Below are positions 30,063 to 40,461 of a stretch of DNA of 64,000 bases, one piece after another. Made by a program: the position numbers and the translations under genes. The stretch is from assembly GCA_012934845.2 (NCBI GenBank), contig WNNJ02001611.1:1-64000 (forward strand), written 5' to 3'. Within the stretch, counting starts at the first letter, position 1. The number at the start of each line of letters is the position of its first letter. Under the pieces are notes generated by a model, which was given only the letters and a program-made list of their open reading frames with translations, had not been told where the DNA came from and made no database searches. The stretch comes from Pomphorhynchus laevis (taxonomy: Eukaryota; Acanthocephala; Palaeacanthocephala; Echinorhynchida; Pomphorhynchidae).

Positions 30063-30988
30063 TATAATATAGTTATAATTACATAAAGATCTTTTTTAAT
30101 ATTTATAAGTTTATTTTTCGTATTCCAATATACTCATTTTATACGATATATAAATAAAAATATAGAAAAAATAATTATAAGAATTTATAGTTTATATCAA
30201 GTTAAAATTTAAAATTGAAATTTAAAATAAAATCAATTTTTATGAATTGACTAGTAAATAATATACAATGTATAAGATCAAAGTGTAAAAGTGATCAAAG
30301 TGTAAAAGTTATGCTTTTTTATAAAATTCAAGACATTTCTATTTTGATATTTTGAAAATAGGGCAAAAATATACAAAACATATTGTTTATTATCAACCCA
30401 TAAAAATTATTAGGTAAGAGTTTAAATATATTTTTAATATCATTATTTTGTTGATTTATATATAGTAGTATTTTCTGTTCAAAATATGTATCACGTAGTT
30501 AACGTTTTTATTGAAAAAACCATATTATATGGCAATTCTTAAGATTTCATTAATTAATGTATTATATTTAAAATTATATAGTGTAATATGGTGTAATTAT
30601 TTATTGTTATATTATTATATTCTGATGAATCATAATAAAGATTAGAAATCATCAGGATGAACTGATATGTTATCAGATTTCAGCAACTATTCCTCGACCC
30701 AACAAAGCTGCGAGGCCAAATACGAGCTAATTACGTAATTCCTCTGATGAAATTTGATTATTTAGCGTATTTTAAAGCGTAATTTGATAATAAATTAATA
30801 ATATTTTATTAATAATAAATATTAATTATAAACTATTTAATTATAATTAATATGAATAAAAATTAATAATATTAAAGAATAATAATTTATGAATAATATT
30901 ATATTATATTAAATATTAAATATTAAAATAAAAAATTGAAATTTAACTATTTTAATATTATTTTAACTGTTTATATTAAAAATTGTTT
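30063..30988. repeat. AT-rich DNA with PLE1 3' UTR fragments
   Basis: Positions 30190-30270 carry the TATCAAGTTAAAAT...ATTGAAATTTAAAATAAAA block. Positions 30640-30775 on the minus strand carry the structured 3' UTR core in its CCTCG/CGAGG version (TTCCTCGACCCAACAAAGCTG, CGAGG), ending CTCTGATGAAATTTG. No gene. Confidence 0.5.
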
Positions 30989-31125
30989 AAATTATTTAAA
31001 TGATTTTGAAGAAAGCCAATATCATTACATCAAAATTATTAAATCAAAATTTAATTATTTATTATCCATCCATAAAAAATTTCCTCTAATGATATTGGCT
31101 TTCTTCAAAATCATTTAAATAATTT
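30989..31125. repeat. Perfect 39-bp inverted repeat, 59-base spacer
   Basis: Arms 30989-31027 and 31087-31125 are exact reverse complements (core TTTTGAAGAAAGCCAATATC). The right arm is the start of a PLE1 C-terminal coding segment (NDIGFLQNHLNN), so the left arm is an inverted duplicate of it, made during insertion or repair. Confidence 0.9.
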
Positions 31126-31264
31126 AATAGATACATATTTTAAACTAGGTTACTATAAAAATACCATCAAACAGAAAATAGTAAAATATATAAATCAACA
31201 CAATAATATAAAGAATAAATTTAAACTCTTAAGTGGCAAATTTTTATGGATGGATAATAAATAA
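31087..31264 (+). pseudogene. PLE1 copy 5: C-terminal coding end
   Basis: An open stretch reads NDIGFLQNHLNNLIDTYFKL, then a Lys/Asn/Ile-rich tail ending FLWMDNK and stop TAA 31262-31264. The same segment is present in antisense at 58080-58250 and 63004-63120 in continuity with PLE1 RT, which identifies it as the true C-terminus. The family therefore has no GIY-YIG domain at its C-terminus. Confidence 0.65.
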
Positions 31265-31640
31265 TATACTTTGTATTAGAATAAGATACTAGATAGTTTT
31301 ATCAGAGGAAATACATCATTAGCATGTATTTGGCCCCGCTGCTATGTTGGGTAGAGGAGTTAGGGGCCGAAACCTGATAGCATAGCAGTTCCTCCTGATG
31401 ACCTCTAATTCTTATTCTGATACAACGTCTGTTATTTATTAGTCAATTCATAAAAATGACGTTTATTTTAAATTTCATATTTTTTAACTTGATTTAAATT
31501 ATAGAAAATCTAAAAACAATTATTAATTTTATTATTTAATTATTAAATTTTGATTTAGCATTATTATGTTTTGTTTATTTTATAATTATATTAAATACGT
31601 AGACTCAGTTAGCTGATTTGATTTATTCTAATAGGAAACA
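31265..31640 (+). promoter_or_regulatory. PLE1 3' UTR with hairpin and possible pseudoknot
   Basis: After the stop: hairpin AAATACAT/ATGTATTT (31309-31331, 7-base loop). Then two interleaved pairs: GGCCCC (31332-31337) with GGGGCC (31363-31368), and CTGCTATG (31339-31346) with CATAGCAG (31381-31388). Order a-b-a'-b' is a pseudoknot topology. The same set is exact in antisense at 57934-57990. TACGTAGACTCAGTTAGCTG, the head of the 270-bp unit, follows at 31594. A role as RT recognition site or ribozyme is inferred, not shown. Confidence 0.55.
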
Positions 31641-32300
31641 TATTGTTTATTATCCATAAAAAATCTCGTTTAATAGTTTAAATACATTTTTAATAATATA
31701 TTGTTGATTTGTATATTTTAAATTTAATATTTTAATAATATTTTGTTGATGTATAATTCTGCATTATAAGAAAAATAAAGAATTCATCAAACTTGCATGA
31801 AAATTAACAGAAAAATAGTCTTAACAAGAATACATAGTTTCAGTATTTCTGACAGAAATTTTATTACCGGGAAAACAAAGTCCACAGGTCAATAATAACT
31901 TGTCAGTAGAACAAATCAGATAATGAGTCTACTTATTTTATATGATATATAAATAAAAAAGATAAACAATAAATAATTATATAAGATTATTTATAATTTA
32001 TATTTATATAAAGTTTAAATTAAATATTTAAAATAAAAGTGATGATATGACTAATAAAAGTCATGTTATGATACGCGCTAATGACGTATTTCATTATAAA
32101 TAAAATTATAAATAAAATTATAAATTATAAATAAAATTATAAATAAAAAACTATAAATTATTTTTAAATTTATAAGATTGTAAATAAAATTATAAATTAT
32201 ATTTCATTATAAATAAGCGCTAATGACGTATTTCATCTGATTAAATTTGATTATTTAGTGTACCTTGTTCTTATACAATGTATATTGTGTTAAAACAAGG
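31641..32300. repeat. 270-bp-unit copy (minus) and AT-rich spacer
   Basis: Positions 31780-31935 hold one reversed unit of the array at 8431-9720 (CATAGTTTCAGTATTTCTGACAG ... GATAATGAGTCTAC). Positions 32085-32260 are short (TAAATAAAATTATAAAT)n repeats mixed with GCGCTAATGACGTATTTC. No gene. Confidence 0.55.
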
Positions 32301-32329
32301 TAAATTCAGACATCTTTGCTCCTCTACGT

Positions 32330-34030
32330 GTCTGAAATTTCAAGCATGGTCATCCTCTTTGGTTCGAAAAAGAGTTTCGTGATGCTCTCAGGTCCCCCAA
32401 CAATTTGTGGAGCAAGTTTAAGCGTTCTCCAGCTTCCAAACATACATACATCGACTATTGAAACTTATGCAATAGGCTAAAATTTCAGAAACACTATTCG
32501 TATGAAGAGGGTATCGCCAGGGACGCATCTTTGAACCATAGACGGTTTTGGTCATATGTAAGAAAACAAAATTCTTGTCACCGCAATTAGCTCAATTCAA
32601 ACGCCAGCTGAAACTTCAACCGAACCATCTTATATCGCCCAACATTTAGCTGATAGATTTTCAGTTCAAGCTTCGATTACTGGCAAAGAGTATGACTTTA
32701 GTTCGAAGTATGTTCCGATTGCACATCGGTGTTGTGTTCGTTCACTCAGAGTTAATGAGGTGTTGAACGAGGTTATGAAGCTCGATCCGTTTGCATCTAC
32801 GGGACCAGACAATATTGATGTCGCTAATACGTTATTAGTACTAACTAATAACGTCGATACTTTCGCCTGAATGAATTAAATGGTGAGCAAATAGTGAATT
32901 AAATAATTGCAACAATGAATGCAAATATTTCTTAATATTTCCTAAAATTAACGATATCAAACTTTAGATAATCATCGAGTATAATTTTATCAAAAGTGAC
33001 TTTTCCAGTGGTACCCATTCCTAAAAAGCATGCTGCTAGCTTTTGTGCAGACTTTCGGACAATCAATTTGACTAGTGTATTCTACAAACTCTTAGAAAGA
33101 CTAATTGCTAGTAAAATCAGGGATCATCTGAACTGTGATCATATATTTGTTGATTCCCAACATGGTTTCAGGATTAGACGTTCATACCTGACTAATTTAC
33201 TAACTGCGCGGGGAAAATTGACAGATGCTCTGAGTGCTGAGTTTCAGGTTCATACAGTCTTCCTTGACTTTTCGAAAGCCTTTGATAAGTGCCACATGAC
33301 AGCATAGTCTCCTTGCTGTATCACTATGGACTCCGTTCATATACTTGTGATTAGTTCAGGCAATTTCTATAGAATATGCTTTTCAGAGTTGGTATAGGAG
33401 ATATGCTTTCTGACACAGTGAATGTTAATTCTGGAGGGCCGCAAGGATCAGTTCTGGCCCACTGCTCAATATAATCTGTATGAATGATTTGCTACTCCGC
33501 TTATAATGCTCTCATCTAGCTTTTGCAGACGATCTAAATATTTCACCGATTATTAGAAGTCCTGCTGATCGAGTATCTTTACAAAATGATATAAACTCTC
33601 TGATCAAGTGGTGCAAATCTACTGGATTACGGTTAAATGTTGAAAAATGTGTCTTTATGCAATTAGGTTGTCCGTCTGAAACTCTTGGGAACTATATAAC
33701 TCTTAGAGACATTCTCTTAAATAAAGTTACTCAGCAAAAAAATATTTAGATATTATTGTCCATCGATCTTTTAAAACACAGTTAAAAACATAGTTAAATC
33801 GATCTTTTAAAACATAGCTAAACAATGACTTCACTCAGGGTAAAGCTACACGGGCATTATATTGTATAAATAGCGCATTACTCAGGTTAAGATTTCAAAT
33901 GATCAAGAGGTTATTCACCTCCTTCGTCGGACCACACTAAACACACTGCGTTCAGGCATGTTTACGTGATACCAAACGAGAACTATTAGATCTGGAGTAT
34001 ATTCTTAGGCGGGGTTCGAGGCTTTGTGCT
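32330..34030 (+). pseudogene. LINE family W (CR1/Jockey group), decayed
   Basis: Broken frames in order: FRDALRSPNNLWSKFKRSPAS (pre-RT), LADRFSVQASITG, LDPFASTGPDNID, then 32996-33307 (PIPKKHAASFCADFRTINLTSVFYKLLERLI, DSQHGFRIRRSYLTNLLTAR, VFLDFSKAFDK), PQGSVL-like at 33440, FADD at 33520-33532, LRLNVEKCVFMQLG, and a C-terminal GSRLCAGLGG. Many stops, no endonuclease part, a duplicated ATCGATCTTTTAAAACA near 33760-33820. It is abutted at 34031 by LINE X copy 1. Confidence 0.75.
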
Positions 34031-34138
34031 GGCTTAGGTGGTAGTAATTATCATGCACGTCTTAAAATAAAGTTTGAAACAAATAACATACAAGTTAATA
34101 GGAGGACTTATATACAAAAAAATTACAAACATCTTACA

Positions 34139-34229
34139 ACGACAACCATCGACGACAACCATCGACGACAACCATCGACGACAACCATCGACGACAACCA
34201 TCGACGACAACCATCGACGACAACCATCG
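34139..34229. repeat. 13-bp minisatellite, 7 units, at the 5' end of LINE X copy 1
   Basis: Seven perfect copies of ACGACAACCATCG directly before the ATG of the X ORF1 (34233). In X copies at 41.3 kb and 47.8 kb the same place has an AC-rich GACAGCTACGA-type repeat or a different minisatellite, so tandem repeats here are a property of the family's 5' end. Confidence 0.9.
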
Positions 34230-34232
34230 TTT

Positions 34233-37200
34233 ATGGGAGGACGTAAGAAAACAACTAAGACCGACACCAACTATGGACAACTGCAAGTACAGTGCTCGAT
34301 ACACGACTGCAGCGTCTAGACAACAATCACCTGCGACAAGAATAAGGCTAAAGACTTCGTATGTGGTTTTTGTGCCAACAAACTAAACTGCAACCTTTCC
34401 AATAAGCATATATCAACATCCAACACGTCAACTCAAACTACCCCCGTCGTTTCTAATGTCATTTATCCACCCACCGACACTGCCACCATATACACTTCCC
34501 ATTCCATGTCATCTTCACTCCCCGACACTCCACGTCCCGTCCTTCCCGTCTCGTTTCTCAATACCTTGCATCCATCAATCAAAATCACCTCCACCAACCT
34601 CCACTACCCTTCCACTCATAACCATTCCTCACATCGCTTGCCACCCTCTTTATTATCATTATCCTCTATGTCTCCCGTCGTAAAACCAAATCCCTCCAAA
34701 TCATCAACTGACAGCTCTTCTATCGTGATCTCACCTACTCACGTCAGTCGTCATCCTATACGGAAGCTCTTTGCTTCTCGCGATCGTTGCGTCATTGTTA
34801 CTAATATCACGCCTTCTAACTCCTTATATCCTCAAGCACGTCTGGACCAAGATGTTTCCGCCTTCAGATCCATCCTCTCGTATATTGTTCCTGCGGATAA
34901 ACCATCCTTTTTCAAGGACATTTCTCCTGTCGCATTCATCCGTCTAAACAAATCTTCTCAATCTAATCCTTCCCAGCCCCCTCTCCTAAAAATTGTTTTC
35001 AAGCATCGCTCTCACGCGTCTTCTGTCCTCTCTCAACGATTCAAACTCATGTCATCTTCAACCACTCGAATTTTCCCCGATCGCGCCCCTTCTGAAATCG
35101 CTCAAATCTCTTCAGCCCGCATCAAAAAACGCCGTCGCAAGGAAAACAGTGAAACATCACTCTCCATCCGAAACATAGACGGATATTTTCAAGTTGTCCA
35201 CACCCGTCCAAAAATTCGATGGCGCTCCATCTCTCCTATGTGTCTTCTCCACTAGACTCTTTCGCCACAACACACGGTTTCCGCCTCGGTCTCCTCAATA
35301 CTAGATCTATTCTCAATAAATCCGATCTTATCCTCAACCTATTCACCAAGCAATCCATCGATCTCTTCTGCCTCACCGAATCCTGACACTCAGATTCCGA
35401 CGACCTTTCCATTCGCCGTCTGCTCTCTGCCGGTTCCTCCATAGTTGAATCCGCCCGCCCCCCTCAGCTAATGCCCTTCTAAATTCTCAAATCATGGCGG
35501 CATCGTCGCATTCGCGCGTCACCCGCGACTCTTCGCAAAATCAATCCCCCTTTCAGTCCTTGTTCTTTTGAATTGCTCACTTGTCGTTATTCTAACCCAA
35601 TCACTCTAGATCTCGCCACTGTATACCGTCCTGGTTCATCAGCTCCTACAGCCTTATTTTTTTACCGAACTCGCTGACCTCCTTTCTCATTGTTCTTTGT
35701 CCTCAATCCCTTCACTCGTTCTAGGCGACTTCAATATCCGCCTAGACCGCCCCTCTTCCACAGATTCCAATTGGTTCATCAACCCTATATCCAACTACAA
35801 TTACAAACTAATCTCCACTGTCCCCACACTTATACTTGGTGGGGCACTCGAAACATCGTTGTCCCCGATCATTTTGCTGCCCAGACCTCACTGTCCATCT
35901 CTGATCCTGGTCTATCCGATCACTTTCTTATCACCATTGATCTCACTCGCAACCACACCCCTTCTCACACACCTACAACCCTACGTCGCCCTTCGAGAAA
36001 TCTTGACCTCTCCCTTCTCCGCTCTGCCTTACTCAAATCGTCTCTATGATTACCCATAAAAACATATTCATCTCCTCACGATCTCGCCTTTCTTTTCGAC
36101 TCTGAAAACACATCCATTCTCGATATTCTCTTGCCCTTCAAGTATCACCCACACCGTCGCTTGCACCGTGCCCCATGGTTTGACATCCAATGCCTACTAT
36201 CAAAGCGTCGACTCCGCCATGCTTTTCGAGTCTATCACCGCTCTCTCAGACGTGATTTCCGCTCGATCACTCCGTCTTTCCGTGATTCCTATCTTGCTCT
36301 TCGCCGGTCTCATCTCAACCTACTACGTACCAAATGCAACTCCTTCTGGCAGCATAAAATAATCACTTCATTCAACACCAAGACTCTATGGGATACTTTT
36401 AACTCAATCCTTGCTCGCTCATCTTCGCCGTGCAACATTATTCGCCATGATTATTCGTCATTTCTCCAGACCAAAGTATTCACGTTGCCCTCTCACACCC
36501 TGGTCTCCATCCTATCCCACTCTGCCAGTCTACTCTCATCCTTCCGGAAATCTTTCATCTTCTCCCTGTCTCACCTACAGAAGTATCATAAGTCCTCATG
36601 TCCTTGCCTTACAAAACCTCACCTGCCGATCCCCTGCCTACTCACATATTAAAATCTATATGCTCATCGATATCCCCATTTCTCACAACCTTGTTTAACT
36701 CGTCCATCCGCAGTCGTATCTTCCCTTCACACTGGAAATCCGCAATGTTCAGTGTGAAGGGAAGATACTCCCTACTCTTTCTAAGCTCTTAAAATGCCTC
36801 ATCTTAATACAAATCATACTTATCTCTCCTCATCCAATCTGTACCCTCCTTTCCAATCCGATTTCCGCTCTAATCACTCGACAGAAATCGCATGCATAAA
36901 AGTGTACAACGACTTACTCATTTCTCGAGACAAGGCTCTATATAGTGTTCTCATCTTCCTCGACCTCTCCTCCGCATTCGACATTGTCGACCACTCCGTC
37001 CTCCTTTCTCGCCTTCGTTATGATTACGGCTTTTCTTCCTCCTCCGTAGCATGGTTCGCCTCATATCTATCCGACCGTTCCTTTCGCGTCTGTTCTAATT
37101 CATCATCCTCCCCTCCCATCCCTATTTTTTGCGGGGTCCCACAAGGTTCAGTCCTAGGTCCCCTGCTTTTCTCTCTTCTGCTTGGCGATCTCTCTCCGTT

Positions 37201-38150
37201 TATCAAACCTTACTCCTTTAACGTCATGCAATACGCCGATGACATTCTAATCTATGCTCATGCACCCGCACATCGCATACACGATATCGGCATTTCTGCC
37301 TCCAACTGTCTTTCTTCTATCTACAAACGTCTCTCCAATCTCCATCTCGTTCTAAACCCCGAAAAGTCCAAAATAATGTGGATCCTCCCCCGTAAACCAA
37401 ACATATCTCCTCCCACTGTATATTTTGCCTCATCGATCATCCCTATAGTCCACAATCTCACTTTCTTAGGCTTCCATTTCGATGATCACCTTTCCCTTAA
37501 ACCCTTCGTCCGTGACAAGGTCCGCTCATCTAACTTAATTCTCCGTGACATCCGCCGTATCCGCCCCCTTATCGACTTCCGTTCTTGTATGTATCTTCTT
37601 TCATCGCTTCTTTTCCCTAAAATCGATTACTGCCTTAGCCTTTTCGCCAATTCTCCAAAATCCATCATCCTACCCTACAACGAATAATCAACACCGCCGT
37701 TCGAGTGCTCTTTCGTCTCCGTCGCTTCGACCACACATCCACATATTTTGCCCAACTCTCCTTGCCCACCATCCACATCCGCATACAATTCCGCCTTCTT
37801 CTCGTTACTTTTCGTCTCATCGCTGTCGCCTCCCCGTCGTTCATCAACTTTCCTTTCTTAGACGATACTCGCCCCACCTCGCTATCACTTCGTTCCTATC
37901 ATACCCTCTTACTCCACGTTCCTAATTACTCCAACAACTACGGTCTCCGATCCTTCCTCGTCGCCGCCTCACTCGCCTGGAATCAACTCCCTCTCGACGT
38001 CCGCCGCGCCCCCTCCTTTATCACATTCAAACACCTCCTCCGTTCACACCTTCTCGACACCTGATTCACAGTCTTGTTTTGTTGTGATCATGTAAGCGTG
38101 CGCTGGCACGCATTTGCCACGTTAAAATAAATCCTTTTTAGTCATATTGG
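34233..38150 (+). mobile_element. LINE family X copy 1 (CR1/L2 group), near full length, broken
   Basis: Parts in order: MGGRKKTTKTD start and a PHD-like Cys finger (C-x4-C ... FVCGFC, 34233-34390). A Ser/Pro/Thr-rich linker and an RRM-like ORF1 domain follow (RDRCVIVTNITPS, 249-aa frame 34506-35255). The APE-type endonuclease covers 35270-36055 (NTRSI, GDFNIR, SDHF). The RT covers 36590-37690 (FLDLSSAFDIVDHS, CGVPQGSVLGPLLF, MQYADDILIYA; YADD intact in the 297-aa frame 36794-37687). The C-terminal region is 37545-38064 (WNQLPLDVRRAPSF). About eight frame changes or stops; a short inverted duplication at 36718-36765 has replaced part of the RT start. It is markedly C-rich on the coding strand compared with neighbours. 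3' hairpin at 38096-38111. Confidence 0.85.
38096..38111 (+). promoter_or_regulatory. LINE X 3' terminal hairpin
   Basis: GCGTGC-GCTG-GCACGC. In element sense the other copies read GCGTGC-GCTG-GCATGC (45143-45158; a G-T wobble keeps the stem), GCGTGC-ACCG-GCACGC (45228-45243, minus) and GCGTGC-GCCG-GCACGC (55727-55742, minus). The loop varies while the stem is kept, as in the 3' stem-loops that CR1/L2-type RTs recognise. Confidence 0.7.
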
Positions 38151-38154
38151 AATG

Positions 38155-38550
38155 TTGTCGGTTGAAAATGCTTTGTCTATGGAAGATGTCGCATGGTCCT
38201 GGCTTATCCCAACGATGTAATCACTGGTCGGATAGGTAGGTTACAGGGGCGTAGTAGAGTTTTGTATAAATATCGATTTGGCAGATTAACGAAAATATTC
38301 AGACTGCCGAGGAGGGGAATTAACATGTGGAATTCGCTGCCCAAGCAAGTCGTTGCTGCTCCTAGCTTGACCACGTTTAAAGCACGATGCTGCAATGGAT
38401 ACGTAAACAATGCCGTCATTCACCACATCTACTGAACTATCCTATTTAGCTATGTTCATTGACTATTTGCTTTTTGTTTTCTTTATTTGGACTCTGCCTG
38501 AATAGCATTTTGGCTATGGCATGTATTTGAATAAATAATAAATATGTTAG
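38155..38550 (+). mobile_element. LINE family Z, 3' end
   Basis: The last ~78 codons (38193-38435) read TGRIGRLQGRSRVLYKYRFG and FRLPRRGINMWNSLPKQVVAAPS, the usual C-terminal signature of CR1/Jockey LINEs. The 3' UTR has a terminal hairpin ATAGC-N6-GCTAT (38502-38517) and an AATAAATAATAAATA tail. A second copy is in antisense at 50066-50480. Confidence 0.75.
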
Positions 38551-38667
38551 TCTTACTGAAGCATAAGACATTAAAAATAAAATGTTCAAATATAAGACAA
38601 TTATTTTTATCTATATTTTAAAGATGACGTTAAATTTGTTAAGTAACTCTAGCTGACATTGAATTAT

Positions 38668-39042
38668 TTAGAAGCCATGAACTTTAATTTGATCAACAGG
38701 GATGTTTAAGCCATTGCTTAGGAAGTTGCACACATTTTCTCGTTGATCCCCAGACAACTGAACAACCTCGCCGTATTCGCTGTGGTTCACAACAGTTCCT
38801 AGGCAAGAAAACGTCTTCCGGAAGTACTTATTGATCTTTTTAAGGTCAAGTTCCTGTGGAATCCCTTGCACGGTAGTCACCAGCTTACGACCTGTTCGCT
38901 GTTGAATCCTTATGTGAATAAGAGAGCTTTTACCGCCACCAGCAACAGTATTCTCACTTTCTCGATTAGCATCTGGGAATCCACTTGATCCAGAACCACA
39001 CAAATTTAGGATTTGCTCATTTTCAACAGAACGATCGCTCAT
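38668..39042 (-). CDS. eIF1: eIF1 (SUI1) family protein, intronless, divergent
   Basis: 124-residue frame. Residues 41-124 match translation initiation factor eIF1, which binds the 40S subunit near the P site and helps start-codon selection: IHIRIQQRTGRK, TTVQGI, LKKINKYFRK, GTVVNHSEYGEVVQLSGDQR, VCNFL and the invariant end KVHGF. The N-terminal ~40 residues (MSDRSVENEQILN..., Gly/Ser-rich) do not resemble the usual FDPFADA start, and CLGTVV replaces CNGTVI. The whole SUI1 domain is uninterrupted in one exon, and no poly-A tail or target duplication is visible. The frame stays open upstream to 39279, but ATG 39042 is the start that matches family length. It may be a retrogene still under selection or a divergent paralogue. 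Confidence 0.88.
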   Translation of the reverse strand: MSDRSVENEQILNLCGSGSSGFPDANRESENTVAGGGKSSLIHIRIQQRTGRKLVTTVQGIPQELDLKKINKYFRKTFSCLGTVVNHSEYGEVVQLSGDQRENVCNFLSNGLNIPVDQIKVHGF

Positions 39043-39244
39043 ACAATTACAGATTTGATTTCTTTTTAATTTAAAAATTTTCGATCTAGAACAAAAATAA
39101 TATTTCCTTAAAACAAATAATTTAAATTGAAAATATTGAATAATATCTGGTATCTGTAAATATACTATGCACTGTAGAAAATCTATTATATAAGTGATCT
39201 GCGGATGTATCAGCTTGATTTTTATGCGATCACAATAAAATTTA

Positions 39245-39475
39245 TTAGTAATAAATGCCCACCATGACTCGAACATCATCGCTGGACAGAGGATTCACTC
39301 GATTATCGGTCTAAATAAAAGTTGTTTGCCTCTGTATTGCTCTTTTTAAATTGTATCTAACAATGGGCACCATTATGACCCGAACACTATCGCTGGGCAG
39401 AGGATTCACTCGGTTATCAGCTTTAGTAAGGGTTGATTGCTTCTGAATTGCTCGTTTAAAATTATAACTAATAAT
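39245..39475. repeat. Tandem duplication of a ~107-bp segment
   Basis: GAGGATTCACTCG occurs at 39290-39302 and 39401-39413, within two related blocks: CCATGACTCGAACATCATCGC and ATTATGACCCGAACACTATCGC, each followed by ...TTGCCTCTGTATTGCTC or ...TTGCTTCTGAATTGCTC. The units differ at several bases. It lies just upstream of the eIF1-like frame (element on minus), so it may belong to its 5' flank. No function recognised. Confidence 0.7.
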
Positions 39476-39479
39476 CTGA

Positions 39480-40435
39480 ATGTGTTTTCTATTAATTTCA
39501 TTAATTTCCACGCTCTAAAGGATTTAGTAATAAAATATTTGCATGACAATATTATGTAAGAATAACGTGCAATCAGAAATAAAAAGACATATGCAAAAGT
39601 GCTCTTCTACAAGTGGGCGAGTCAATAATATCAAAAATATTCATACAGTAAAAGAATAAAGGTTCATTAAGGTGGCTATTGTTAGTATATACAACGTAGA
39701 TAATGAAACAGCACCTGATGTAATTCAAAGCATTTTAAAGCTCATCACTGATACCAAACTATATTGCTCAATTTTATAACGAACCTTAAGAAATAATAAT
39801 TCAACTTTTAGCTATAGATGCTACAATAAATGTAAAATCGAGTTTATAAGCCAGGCATTTATAGATTATGGCTTTTTTCTTTTTCGTATGAATTGCAAGC
39901 AATAAGAAATTGTTAAGGGAAAAGTAATGATGGAAAAAATCAATTATTCCCGAGTAAAAACAACTTGGTATTTCTTAAATGTATACATCTCTCAGAAACA
40001 ATATCTGATGGCAAAATTTGTATTGCAAGAAATGTCGGTACTTAGATTTGGTAGAAATGCATCCAAAGACAAATGCTAAAATTTGGACGTGTGATAGATA
40101 AATGTACTCGTATTTAGCGAATTCCGCAACTTAATAGTTCGGTGGCTAAACTGCAGTGTTTTCGTATAAACAATCCACTGACGCTTCAAAAACAACAGCT
40201 TGGGCGAACATGGATAATGCCGGACAAAGCATAGTGAGGCACATGTAAAATCTTCCAAATCAAATACATATCGCATAAGTTTCGAATAGTCTTCAAAGAT
40301 TGCATATTGCAATATTTAATATCATATTATTCGGCGATTACTGTTGAAAATTCGTCTTATAATCTTTGAAATTAGATGCTTGAATCTTACGTATTTATCG
40401 ATTAATAATTATTTTAATTGTTAACAGTTTAACAA
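39480..40435. other. Intergenic DNA, nothing recognised
   Basis: Mixed AT-rich sequence without a supported ORF, RNA gene or repeat family seen elsewhere in the window. Confidence 0.4.
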
Positions 40436-40461
40436 TTCTTGATTACTAACTACTTACATTA

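Noticed and set aside
31388-31400. CTGATGA box in the PLE1 3' UTR as a hammerhead
   Set aside because: The only nearby GAAA lies upstream (31369), and the segments that would form stem II do not pair, so neither the type I nor the type II arrangement fits.
34034-34270. Minus-strand 78-aa frame rich in WLSSMVVVDGCRR
   Set aside because: Antisense of the 13-bp minisatellite.
39245-39475. tRNA-like or SINE B boxes (GTTCGAGTC, GTTCGGGTC on minus)
   Set aside because: No A box at the right distance and no cloverleaf can be drawn.
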